Shown here piece by piece: positions 1-7,087 of a stretch of 13,743 nucleotides of DNA. This DNA is from Deltaproteobacteria bacterium. Its GTDB lineage: Bacteria; Desulfobacterota; Anaeroferrophillalia; Anaeroferrophillales; Tharpellaceae. Below the pieces are notes generated by a model. That model did no database searches. It saw only the letters and a list, made by a program, of their open reading frames with translations, and was not told the origin of the DNA. The stretch covers positions 1 to 13,743 of the forward strand of contig JAADEO010000097.1 of the NCBI GenBank assembly GCA_013153415.1, written 5' to 3'. The position numbers and the translations under genes were made by a program. Numbering within the stretch: the stretch's first letter is position 1; each line of letters begins with the position of its first letter.

Positions 1-97
1 GGAAAGTTTCAGGGTATTCCATGCGGTCCGTGGTGCAAAACCCTTTTTTCCATTTTATCTATCTTTTCGCCGATGTAACAATTCGAGAGAATCGACG

Positions 98-1486
98 ATG
101 AATTCGACAGAAAGAATCGACTATATTTTCGAGGCCGGCTCGGTCACATACAGAAACAGCCCGCAGGAGAGCAATTTCCTTTTCGGCTACGGGAGCATCG
201 GCAAGCGCAAGGTCTACTTCGTCGCCACCAACGACGGCAAAAACTTCTCCAATACCTTCGCCAAGTTCAAAGAGTTCACAGTTTTCCTCGAATCCATCCT
301 CTCGGACCCGGCGCCCCTGATACTGCTGCTCGATATCCTGCCGGCCCACCACACAGCCCAGCGGAGCCCGGTCCCGGAAGACCCCGACAGGCTGCTGGCC
401 GACCGCTACGGGGTCGGCCGCTGGTACCATCTGCAGGCGAGATTGTCGGGGCGGGTGCCGCAGGTCTGTGCGGTTTTCGCGAGGATGGGCGCGACCCTGA
501 CCTTCCCCATCGCCCTTTGCGACGCCGTGGCGATGCTGTCAGATGCGGGAATGAGTATCGGCCGCAGCGATGTCGTAGAGAAGATGATGGGTGAAAAGCC
601 GCCCTATGAGAAGCTGGGCGGGGCCGGCATGCACGCCGAAAAGTCCGGCTCGATCGATTTTATCGGGAAGCGGGACGAGGATATCCTGCTCTGGGCGCAA
701 CGCTACATCGAATACCTGCCGCTGGAAAGCGGCCGGCCCCTGCCCTCATGCCAGGCAAAGCACGTTCAGCGGAACCTGGAGCTGGAAAAGGCCGTACCTG
801 CGAATGCGAACGTGATGCTGGATATGGACCGGCTGATCCGTCTTTTGAGCGATGAAGAGAGTTTCTTCGAACTGCGGCAGGACTTCGCCCGGGAAATCAT
901 TACGGGCTTCGCCAGGTTCGACGGCAAGGTGGCCGGGGTCATAGGCAACCGTTCGGCGGTCAGGGGAGGGATCCTCTTTCCGGAAAGCTGTCAGAAAGCG
1001 GCCCGCTTCATCTCCATCTGCGACGCTTTCGGCATCCCGCTGGTTTTCCTGGCCGATGCCCCCGGATTCATGGTGGGAAGCCAGGTGGAGAGCGCCGGTA
1101 TCATCAAGAGTGCCGCCCTGCTCTTTTCCGCCATCAGCAACGCTGCGACCGCGAGACTGTCGGTCATCGTCCGCCGGGGCTATACCGCCGGTGTTTACGC
1201 CATGGCCGGCGGCGGCATGGAGCCCGACCGTTTCATCGCCCTGCCGACCGCCATCATCTCCATCTATGGCGAAGTCGTCGCCAGCCGGTTGGACCCGGAT
1301 AATGCGAAAGAAAGGGAAAATCTGAAAAAAATGCTGGAAACGGCGACCAATCCGGGTGCCTTCGTGGAGCAGGGCTTGATCGAAGCGATCGTGCCCATGG
1401 AAGACCTGCGCCGGGAGATAATCGCCTTCCTGGCTCCGAACCAGGACGGCAAGAGAGCCTCGAAAAGACCGGTTCTGCTGGTATAG
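98..1486 (+). CDS. Acyl-CoA carboxyltransferase (carboxylase beta-subunit-like) protein
   Basis: A 462-residue protein of the biotin-dependent carboxyltransferase family (propionyl-/methylcrotonyl-/glutaconyl-CoA type), which moves a carboxyl group between biotin and an acyl-CoA in the cytoplasm. Two crotonase-like halves are visible. In the N half the region 'YEKLGGAGMHAEKSG' (about residues 170-184) matches the family's 'eeLGGa.vH..kSG'. In the C half, 'KAARFISICDAFGIPLVFLADAPGFMVG' matches the conserved CoA/biotin-site stretch, followed by 'RRGYTAGVYAMAGGG' and 'ALPTAIISIYG'. It is shorter than the usual ~510 residues and its N half is divergent: the normal 'DSGGAR' glycine-rich oxyanion segment reads 'DILPAHHTAQR'. 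No biotin carboxylase or biotin carrier gene lies beside it in the window. The ATG at 98 has only a weak GAGAG upstream. It converges on the next gene with a 30-bp gap. Family is sure; the acyl substrate is unknown. Confidence 0.85.
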   Translation: MNSTERIDYIFEAGSVTYRNSPQESNFLFGYGSIGKRKVYFVATNDGKNFSNTFAKFKEFTVFLESILSDPAPLILLLDILPAHHTAQRSPVPEDPDRLLADRYGVGRWYHLQARLSGRVPQVCAVFARMGATLTFPIALCDAVAMLSDAGMSIGRSDVVEKMMGEKPPYEKLGGAGMHAEKSGSIDFIGKRDEDILLWAQRYIEYLPLESGRPLPSCQAKHVQRNLELEKAVPANANVMLDMDRLIRLLSDEESFFELRQDFAREIITGFARFDGKVAGVIGNRSAVRGGILFPESCQKAARFISICDAFGIPLVFLADAPGFMVGSQVESAGIIKSAALLFSAISNAATARLSVIVRRGYTAGVYAMAGGGMEPDRFIALPTAIISIYGEVVASRLDPDNAKERENLKKMLETATNPGAFVEQGLIEAIVPMEDLRREIIAFLAPNQDGKRASKRPVLLV

Positions 1487-1516
1487 CCGATCGCGCCAGG
1501 ACGCCGCCAGCGTTCC

Positions 1517-2362
1517 CTACAACGGTGCAACCCGGTATTTCTTTAACATTGCGTCCGGATCGTATGAGTGCTTTGTTTTTCTGAGATTGGGATTCCCCAG
1601 GTCCTGCTCGATGTTGTACCAGTCGAATACCTGCCTATAATTCAGGGCGAACTGGTTTATCATATACTGAAATATCCCCTTGTATTTTCGCTTTCCCTTG
1701 GCGAAATGAATAACGCACATGCCCGCAATCAACTCCCGCCCCAGCATGAAACCCGCCGGTTCACTGCCGTCATAAAACACAAATCCCAGAAGATTGAAAA
1801 TATCATGGTTGGCCAGCGCTTCCTGGCAGGGCAGGAAATCGGTTTCAGCCACCGATTTGCCGACATCCTCGAGCCACTGACAGAGAACATCTTCCGCCGC
1901 GTCCTGCTGGGTTTTATCGTAGGGAACCACTCGCGGAGACGCTATTTTCAGAAACTGTTTCATCAGGTTTTTCTTTTTCGCCAGTTTCCTGCCGCCAAAC
2001 CACATGAATTTTTCCGCCGAAACAATATAGTCGGAATCATCATCATTGTAGGAATATGAAAAGAGACGGCTGTCAAAGGCGGAAAGAGATTTCTCGCTTA
2101 CCGGAAAATAAAAGTCATACCCCGCGAGTTTCTCGAGAAGATACTCCGCGGAGACCTCCGCCGGATCGAACAGCGGCATCAGAAAAGAATGATCATCGTA
2201 GGTGTTGCCGGCCAGAAAAATCCGGTCTTCACAGATGATATGGTAGTTATGGGTGTTTCTGAAAAGGTACAGGTTCGAAAAGCAGTACTCGGAAAGCCCC
2301 TTCCCCAGGAGCTTGAGCCGGTCATCCAGCAGTAAGCGATGCTTGAGAGATAATTCTTCCAT
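1517..2362 (-). CDS. DUF2156 / phosphatidylglycerol lysyltransferase C-terminal domain protein
   Basis: A 281-residue soluble protein of the DUF2156 (LPG_synthase_C, GNAT-fold) family. Visible family signatures are 'SNLYLFRNTHNYH' near the N terminus, 'EKFMWFGGRKLAKKKN' in the middle, and the C-terminal 'YNIEQDLGNPNLRKTKHSYDP' followed by 'LKKYRV', which closely follows the family pattern N.EQDLG...LR..K.SY.P. In MprF the related domain transfers an aminoacyl group from tRNA to a lipid, but stand-alone 280-300 residue versions like this have no membrane segments and mostly no proven substrate. The frame stays open to 2632, but I place the start at the ATG at 2362: homology begins there and the upstream extension is low-complexity and overlaps the divergent intergenic region. 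No neighbour clearly shares its function. Its promoter would lie in 2363-2625. Confidence 0.8.
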   Translation of the reverse strand: MEELSLKHRLLLDDRLKLLGKGLSEYCFSNLYLFRNTHNYHIICEDRIFLAGNTYDDHSFLMPLFDPAEVSAEYLLEKLAGYDFYFPVSEKSLSAFDSRLFSYSYNDDDSDYIVSAEKFMWFGGRKLAKKKNLMKQFLKIASPRVVPYDKTQQDAAEDVLCQWLEDVGKSVAETDFLPCQEALANHDIFNLLGFVFYDGSEPAGFMLGRELIAGMCVIHFAKGKRKYKGIFQYMINQFALNYRQVFDWYNIEQDLGNPNLRKTKHSYDPDAMLKKYRVAPL

Positions 2363-2387
2363 GTTCCAAGTTTCTTTCGAGTTGGTT

Positions 2388-2458
2388 TGATAGCTTCGTA
2401 AAAAAAAACGCAGCTTTAAACAGAAGTGGCAACGAATGTCAAGTTGATGACTTCGTAA
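2388..2458. repeat. Two decayed copies of a TGATNNCTTCGTAA repeat end
   Basis: TGATAGCTTCGTAA (2388-2401) and TGATGACTTCGTAA (2445-2458) lie in the same orientation. Both match the left end of the 127-bp repeat at 3562-3688 (TGATGGCTTCGTAA). The sequence between them is A/T-rich and shows no gene. They look like fragments of the same interspersed family, upstream of the racemase-like gene that the fuller copy follows. Confidence 0.5.
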
Positions 2459-2625
2459 CAAGTCAGATTTTCCCGACCTCAGAATGGGCCGCGGTCTCCT
2501 TTCCCCTTTCATATTTAACGGCTCGTTGTTTAAGTAACGAATTTTCCCGCCATATAAAACAGTAAACGCATAAGAAAACCCTCTCCATCCAGCCGCTGGA
2601 AGGAAAAAAAACCTCCCCCCCTGAA

Positions 2626-2642
2626 CTGGCACGGAAACTGCT
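2626..2642 (+). promoter_or_regulatory. Sigma-54 (-24/-12) promoter of the selenoprotein candidate
   Basis: CTGGCACGGAAACTGCT matches the RpoN consensus YTGGCACGRNNNTTGCW at all specified positions but one (CTGC instead of TTGC), with GG (2628-2629) and GC (2640-2641) at the required spacing. Transcription would start near 2653, giving a leader of about 65 nt before the ATG at 2718. A short dyad TCGTT-N8-AACGA (2523-2540) sits about 110-130 bp upstream of that start, in the usual range for an enhancer-binding protein site; its role is a guess. Confidence 0.75.
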
Positions 2643-2717
2643 GAAAAGCAGACCGGATACCGGTGCGTTGCCGGCGTTCGCTACGGGACTCAAACCCCAA
2701 ACCGACAGGAGCGAGAG

Positions 2718-3563
2718 ATGACCAAGAAACTGGCGGTCGTGATCCCGGCCGGGCTCGACCCGGAAAACCCGGAAATCCGGCCGATCATCGACAACATTTT
2801 TATCCGCAACGCGGAAAAGCTCAAGGAACCCGATACCACCCTCGACTTCTTCCTCCTCAAGCGGGGCTTTACCGATATCGACGCCTTCACCTGGGAGTCG
2901 CTCAACCTCTGGAACTCGTTCGAGCTCTTCGAAACCGTCAGACAGCTGAAGGGGAAAGACTACGACGGCGTCGTTCTGCACTGCTACCTCGACCCCTTCC
3001 TCACCTCCCTGCGCCAGCTGATGGATATCCCGGTGGTCGGGGTGGTCCAGAGTTCGCTGATTTTTTCCGGGCTGATGGGCGGCAAGACCGGCATCGTCAC
3101 CTTCGCCCGCAAGGCGATCCCGATGCTCGAGGAGCTGCTGGTGAAGTATGGCTGTCGCGACCGGGTGGTGGCGATCGAAAGCACCGAGAGCAGTACCGCC
3201 GATTTTTTCGCCAGTTTCGTCGACGCCCACGACCTGATTGAAAGCTTCAAGCGCGAGGCCCGCAAATGCATCGCTGCGGGAGCCGAAGTCCTGGTGCCCG
3301 GGTGAACCATCCTCTCGCCTGTCGTGCACATGGCGCCGGGATGCGAAAAAGAGTACCCGAACGGGCTTTTCGAAGTCGACGGAGTGCCGGTGGTCGACGT
3401 GATCTCGACCGGGGTCCGGCTCTGCGAGGTGATGGCCTCGATGCGCCAGGCCGGAATCCCCTGGATCAGCCGGGTGGCCACTTTCAGTTCACCACCGGAA
3501 AACCTGCTGGCCGCGGTCGAAACCATCTTTCCATATCACGGTTCAGGCAGTCACCAATCATGA
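2718..3563 (+). CDS. Asp/Glu/hydantoin racemase-like protein, candidate selenoprotein (in-frame TGA at 3303-3305)
   Basis: Read through the TGA, this frame encodes 281 residues of the aspartate/glutamate/hydantoin racemase superfamily, cofactor-independent enzymes that use two thiols as acid/base pair. The N domain carries the first thiol in 'YDGVVLHCYLDP' (Cys89), then 'MDIPVVGVVQSS' and 'GKTGIVTFARKAIPML'. The second-thiol motif 'GAEVLVPG-x-TILSP' has TGA at x (codon 196), where family members have Cys. The frame then continues with family-like sequence ('DGVPVVDVISTGVRLCEVM', 'AGIPWISRVATFSSPPENLL') to a TGA at 3561-3563. The downstream part has no ribosome site of its own, and a SECIS-like hairpin starts 2 nt after the internal TGA, so selenocysteine insertion is the best reading. 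Start ATG has AGGAG at 2707-2711. A sigma-54 promoter lies upstream. The last residues run into the border of a repeat, so the C terminus may be altered. Alternatives are a nonsense mutation of the Cys codon or a sequencing error. The substrate is unknown. Confidence 0.7.
3308..3343 (+). promoter_or_regulatory. Bacterial SECIS-like stem-loop after the in-frame TGA
   Basis: The lower stem is CATCC (3308-3312) with GGATG (3339-3343). After a 3x3 internal loop comes CGCC (3316-3319) with GGCG (3332-3335), one bulged U (3331), and TGT (3320-3322) with ACA (3328-3330). This closes a 5-nt apical loop CGTGC (3323-3327). A G-U pair in the loop (3324-3325) sits 18 nt after the TGA, the spacing seen in known bacterial SECIS elements that bind SelB. 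It lies inside the coding frame, as bacterial SECIS elements do. Folded by hand only. Confidence 0.6.
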
Positions 3564-3688
3564 TGGCTTCGTAAAAAGTCCACCTGCTTCGTTCCCGAAA
3601 AGTCTTCGTCACTGCGGCGTACTTCATATGTACGCCTCATTCCTCAGCTTTCCGGCGCCTCGCATCTGGAACCTTTTACTTTGCCATC
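3562..3688. repeat. 127-bp interspersed repeat with imperfect terminal inverted repeats
   Basis: The left end GATGGCTTCGTAAAAAGTCC (from 3562) is the imperfect inverse of the right end finishing GTTCCA-type TTTTACTTTGCCATC at 3688. Inside is a second dyad, GGCGTAC-N7-GTACGCC, followed by 'CTCATTCCTCAG'. There is no ORF. The structure is that of a MITE- or REP-like element, and I associate this sequence family with Desulfobacterota genomes from memory. Its first bases provide the stop codon of the racemase-like gene. Related end motifs occur at 2388-2458 and in the palindrome at 3707-3750. Confidence 0.7.
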
Positions 3689-3706
3689 CCGTTTGTTGCA
3701 AAATCT

Positions 3707-3750
3707 GATTTATTACGAGTTCATCAAGCATGATGAACTCGTAATAAATC
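3707..3750. repeat. Perfect 20-bp-arm palindrome with 4-nt loop
   Basis: Arms 3707-3726 and 3731-3750 are exactly complementary around the loop AGCA. The right arm TGATGAACTCGTAATAAATC resembles the repeat end TGATGGCTTCGTAA, so this may be a head-to-head pair of repeat ends. The palindrome sits 18 bp before the ATG at 3769 and would form a long A/U-rich hairpin just upstream of its ribosome binding site. It could act as a terminator, a protein-binding site or simply a repeat relic. Confidence 0.75.
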
Positions 3751-3768
3751 GAAAATCAAGGAGAAAAA

Positions 3769-3984
3769 ATGAGCTGTAACGGTGAAGATCTCGGCTGCAA
3801 GGCGGAGGAATTGGGGGAAAAGTATGAAGTCGAATGCACCGGCTGCGCCCAGTCGACGGTAGCGGCGATATTCGACGCCCTGGGCGAGGGCAGCGATGAG
3901 GTTTTTCTGGCCACCAGGAATCGGATTCGTAACCCATTCCACTCAATCGGGTTCAGCCGGCACTCCCGGCTGAACCCTTCTTGA
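3769..3984 (+). pseudogene. Truncated C_GCAxxG_C_C family redox protein (5' fragment)
   Basis: The first ~48 residues, 'KAEELGEKYEVECTGCAQSTVAAIFDALG' (about 11-39) then 'DEVFLAT', match the start of the C_GCAxxG_C_C family, small putative redox proteins common in anaerobes. The GCAxxx core and flanking helix are clear. Full-length members run about 130-160 residues and continue with a glycine-rich segment and two more conserved cysteines. Here homology stops near 3917 and an unrelated tail of ~20 residues leads to TGA at 3982-3984, overlapping the convergent regulator's 3' end. The start is good: AAGGAG lies 5-6 nt before the ATG. I read it as the 5' remnant of a gene cut by a deletion or rearrangement. 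A short functional peptide is possible but unlikely. Confidence 0.65.
3949..3977. terminator. 12-bp perfect hairpin at the convergent gene ends
   Basis: Arms 3949-3960 and 3966-3977 pair perfectly around the loop CACTC. On the plus strand the hairpin is followed by the moderately T-rich TTCTTGATTT, fitting a weak intrinsic terminator for rightward transcripts. On the minus strand no T-run follows, and the hairpin contains the last codons and TGA stop (3953-3955) of the regulator gene. Confidence 0.45.
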
Positions 3985-6900
3985 TTTCCATTCCCAGGAT
4001 CTTCATCCGCGAATAAAGGCTGGTCCGCTTCAAACCCAAAACCTCGGCAGCGCCGCCGCTGCCGCCGATCCGGCCGCCACACTCGTCCAGAACATACCTG
4101 ATATAGCGACGCTGGAGTTCATCCAGGGTCGGCAGATCGGCAAAAGGACTGTCGGTCCGGGTCTGGATCTCGGCCGGCAACTGGATTTCGAGCTGTTTTT
4201 CATCCGAGAGCAGGACCGCCCGCTCCATAATGTTCTGCAACTCCCGGACATTGCCCGGCCAACTGTATTTCTTGAGCTTCTTCTTGTGCTCGGAGGTCAG
4301 CACCAGATCATGGCGTTTATTGTATCGGCGGGCGTAATAGTCGAGGAAATATTCGGCCAGAAGCGGGATATCATCGGCTCGCTCCCGCAGGGGCGGCAGG
4401 TGCACGGGAATGACATTGAGTCGGAAATAGAGATCTTCCCGAAAACGCCCGGCCTCGACTTCCTTGGCCAGATCCCGGTTGGTGGCGGCAATGAGACGGA
4501 AATTCGAGTTGATCACCTGGGTGCCGCCGACCCGGGAAAACTGCCTCTCCTGCAGGGCCCGCAACAGCTTGGCCTGGGCCGTCAGCGGGAGTTCACCGAT
4601 CTCGTCCATGAACAGGGTCCCCTGGTGGGCGAGTTCGATCCGGCCGATCTTTTTACGATCGGCCCCGGTGAACGCGCCCCGTTCATGGCCGAAAAGTTCG
4701 CTTTCCAGGAGATTATCGGGAATCGTGGTCGCATCGACCACAATGAACGGCCCCTTGGCCCGGGGGCTGCCATGGTGGATCCGGCTGGCCAGCAGCTCCT
4801 TGCCGGTTCCGGTTTCACCGGTCACCAGCACGGTCGAATCGGTGGTCGCGATCTGATCGAGCTGCTTGAGCAGGCGTGACATCCTCTCGGAACGGAAGAT
4901 GATCCGCGAGCGATCCTCCTCGAAACGGAGCGACTTCTCCGAAACCAGGAGATTATGCTCCTCCTTCAATTTCAGGTAGACGATGTAGCGTTCGACGATC
5001 AGGTTGGTATGACGCATCATGTGCTTCATGGTTTCCGGATCGAGGAAATCGAAGGCGTCGTTGAGATAGGAGTTGTCGAAATAGAGAACGCCACGGACCT
5101 CGTCCTTGACCTCGATCGGAATGCACAGGACCGAACGAATGGGATGCTCCTCGACGCTGACCCCGTCATTGGCCGAACGCAGACGCCCGACCTGGGGCTG
5201 ACTGGTGCGCCGGGTCTTGAACACCATGGCCATACTCTCCCGGAAGCTCTCGGCGGCGACCTCCTTGCGGCTCAGGTTGTACGCGGCCCGCAACTCGGGT
5301 GATTTGCCCGGCCCGGGCTGGAACCAGAAGAGACCGCTGCGTTCAGCCCCGAACATGCTGCTGGTCGAATTCAGGACTTTGGCCAGGATCTCATGTTCGT
5401 TTTCACTCGGGTGCAGGGATTCGATCATCGTCATGTAGTCGTGCAGCACCCCCTGCTGGCGCAGTTCCTTGTCCGCCGCCAGGTCTTTCTTGCTGATCAG
5501 GTGTTTGAATTCACTGGGAAAAATCTCATCGGCATAGCCGCCCAGCAGGCGCCGGGCCTTGTAGAGCAGTTCCCGGGCCGCGCTGCGGTTGCCATTTTTG
5601 AGCTCGAGCTTGACTCTGACGAAGATGGTTTTGGCCTGCTGCATCCGGTCGCCGGATTCGGCCAGGTACTTCTCACTTTCGTCAAGCTCCCGCAAGATCT
5701 CTTCCCGGGGCCGGCCCTGGGCCAGCTTATCCTGGGCCAGCAAACGCCGGGCGACCCCGCGAAGATTGATATTGACCCCTTCCAGGGCCTGGTGCATCAG
5801 CTCTTCGGCATCGAACCCCGGCATCGATTTGAATCCGAGCCTATGAAAATCGTGAACGATCTCCAGAATCCAGGGAGATGAGTACTGCCGGACGAGACCG
5901 ATCCGATGCCCCTCGTGGACGACATGGCTGATGATCTTGTAGGCTTCATCGAGACGACCGTTAAGATAATGCATCAGCCCGGTCCCGCCCCCGGCCAGGT
6001 AGGGCCCCAGGGCGAAACGATCATCACTGCAGGTTTTCCGGGCCGCCTCGAAATGGACTACCGCTTCCCGGTCCTTGCGCAGCAGGACCAGGACCGTACC
6101 GAGTATGGCTCGAATCGTCGAAACCATGGTCCGGTTGCCCTGCTCCTCGGCCAGACGCCAGTAGTAGTCGAGGCTGCCGATGGCCCGGTGGAACTGCCCC
6201 AGGTAAACCGCGCAGTAGCCCAGGAATATCGGGGCCGCCGGGGTGGTCAGGATCGTCATCCCCTCGTTTTCCAGGATCTGCTCCGCTTTTTCGAAATGCT
6301 TGATCGCCTCCCGGAAATTGCCTTTGATGAAATGAAACTGTCCCAGGAAAACCGCCGACAGTCCCAGAATATCATCATCATCGAGTTCCTTGATCTCCTC
6401 GTAACCGAGGGATAAAGCCACCAGAGCGTCATCCCGGCGGCCGGTGAAATAGAAGACCCGGCCCAGATGAAGGTTGACCAGGGCATGGGAACGCCGGTCG
6501 CCCAGCACTTCTGAGACATCCTGGGCTTTGAGCAGGTATTTATAGATGTGCTGAAAACCGTAGCCCAGGGAAAAACAGAGATTGGAAAGCTCCAACACGG
6601 AAGAGATATACAGCGGGAAATCGGCCATATCGTCCGATTCGGAAAGCCGCTTGACGGCTCTTTCGAGAAAGATCTTGGCCTTGGGCTGGTCGTTGGCCTC
6701 AACCGCCTCGTGAGCGATGCGAATCTCTTTTTCCGCCAGGGCCCGGGCCTGGCCGGCATTCTCCAGGATATTGAGCAGCGCCTCGGAGCTGAGTTCGGCA
6801 TCGAGCTCTTCCTTGTAGATGCGCTCGATAATCTTCTCAAGATGTTGACGGCTGTTCAGTTTTTTCAGTTTCCTGCGCACCGCGGCCGGGATTTCGCGGC

Positions 6901-7087
6901 CGATGGCAAAGCTGCTGCGATCCGGCCGCACCAGCCAGCCTTCGGCCTCGGCTTTCTCCAGCAAATCCATCAGCGGGCCGGGAAGCAACGGAGCCAGGGT
7001 TCCGATAACCGCGATCGGCACCGGTTCGCTAAAAGCATCGAGCAGGGCCAGAAACGACCATTGCTCATCAGTCAGTTCCAACATCAT
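3953..7087 (-). CDS. Sigma-54-dependent transcriptional activator with TPR-like and GAF domains
   Basis: A 1044-residue cytoplasmic enhancer-binding protein. Residues 1-75 look like a winged-helix-type module. Residues ~110-540 are helical repeats of TPR type ('ALVNLHLGRVFYFTGRRDDALVAL', 'GNFREAIKHFEKAEQIL'). Residues ~555-715 form a GAF domain ('EILAKVLNSTSSMFGAERSGLFWF ... VLCIPIEVKDEVRGVLYFDN'). The AAA+ domain has Walker A GETGTGKE (~756), ESELFGHERGAFTGA with the sigma-54-contacting GAFTGA loop (~803), Walker B GTLFMDEIGE (~822), AATNRDL and WPGNVRELQN. A Fis-type HTH ends the protein ('AAEVLGLKRTSLYSRMKILGM'). The large sensory half implies control by a ligand or partner protein rather than by phosphorylation. 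No receiver domain is present. Start ATG at 7087 has AAGGAG at 7098-7093. It is divergent from a sigma-54 promoter at 7358, its likely target. The C-terminal SAGSAG tail lies within a hairpin. Confidence 0.93.
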   Translation of the reverse strand: MMLELTDEQWSFLALLDAFSEPVPIAVIGTLAPLLPGPLMDLLEKAEAEGWLVRPDRSSFAIGREIPAAVRRKLKKLNSRQHLEKIIERIYKEELDAELSSEALLNILENAGQARALAEKEIRIAHEAVEANDQPKAKIFLERAVKRLSESDDMADFPLYISSVLELSNLCFSLGYGFQHIYKYLLKAQDVSEVLGDRRSHALVNLHLGRVFYFTGRRDDALVALSLGYEEIKELDDDDILGLSAVFLGQFHFIKGNFREAIKHFEKAEQILENEGMTILTTPAAPIFLGYCAVYLGQFHRAIGSLDYYWRLAEEQGNRTMVSTIRAILGTVLVLLRKDREAVVHFEAARKTCSDDRFALGPYLAGGGTGLMHYLNGRLDEAYKIISHVVHEGHRIGLVRQYSSPWILEIVHDFHRLGFKSMPGFDAEELMHQALEGVNINLRGVARRLLAQDKLAQGRPREEILRELDESEKYLAESGDRMQQAKTIFVRVKLELKNGNRSAARELLYKARRLLGGYADEIFPSEFKHLISKKDLAADKELRQQGVLHDYMTMIESLHPSENEHEILAKVLNSTSSMFGAERSGLFWFQPGPGKSPELRAAYNLSRKEVAAESFRESMAMVFKTRRTSQPQVGRLRSANDGVSVEEHPIRSVLCIPIEVKDEVRGVLYFDNSYLNDAFDFLDPETMKHMMRHTNLIVERYIVYLKLKEEHNLLVSEKSLRFEEDRSRIIFRSERMSRLLKQLDQIATTDSTVLVTGETGTGKELLASRIHHGSPRAKGPFIVVDATTIPDNLLESELFGHERGAFTGADRKKIGRIELAHQGTLFMDEIGELPLTAQAKLLRALQERQFSRVGGTQVINSNFRLIAATNRDLAKEVEAGRFREDLYFRLNVIPVHLPPLRERADDIPLLAEYFLDYYARRYNKRHDLVLTSEHKKKLKKYSWPGNVRELQNIMERAVLLSDEKQLEIQLPAEIQTRTDSPFADLPTLDELQRRYIRYVLDECGGRIGGSGGAAEVLGLKRTSLYSRMKILGMEIKKGSAGSAG

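Noticed and set aside
1487..1516. Terminator between the convergent genes 98-1486 and 1517-2362
   Set aside because: No stable hairpin with a T-run could be found in the 30-bp gap.
2363..2632. 90-residue N-terminal extension of the DUF2156 gene from ATG 2632
   Set aside because: The extension has no family similarity, covers repeat fragments and the divergent sigma-54 promoter, and homology begins at the ATG at 2362.
2463..3329. 288-residue minus-strand ORF
   Set aside because: It is antisense to the racemase-like gene and its promoter; composition is typical of a shadow frame.
3324..3563. Separate 79-residue ORF starting at a GTG after the racemase-like ORF
   Set aside because: It is in the same frame as the upstream gene, has no ribosome site, and reads as the missing C-terminal domain of that protein.
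3684..3700. Possible sigma-54 promoter ending in TTGCA upstream of the C_GCAxxG fragment
   Set aside because: There is no GG dinucleotide at the -24 position at the required spacing.
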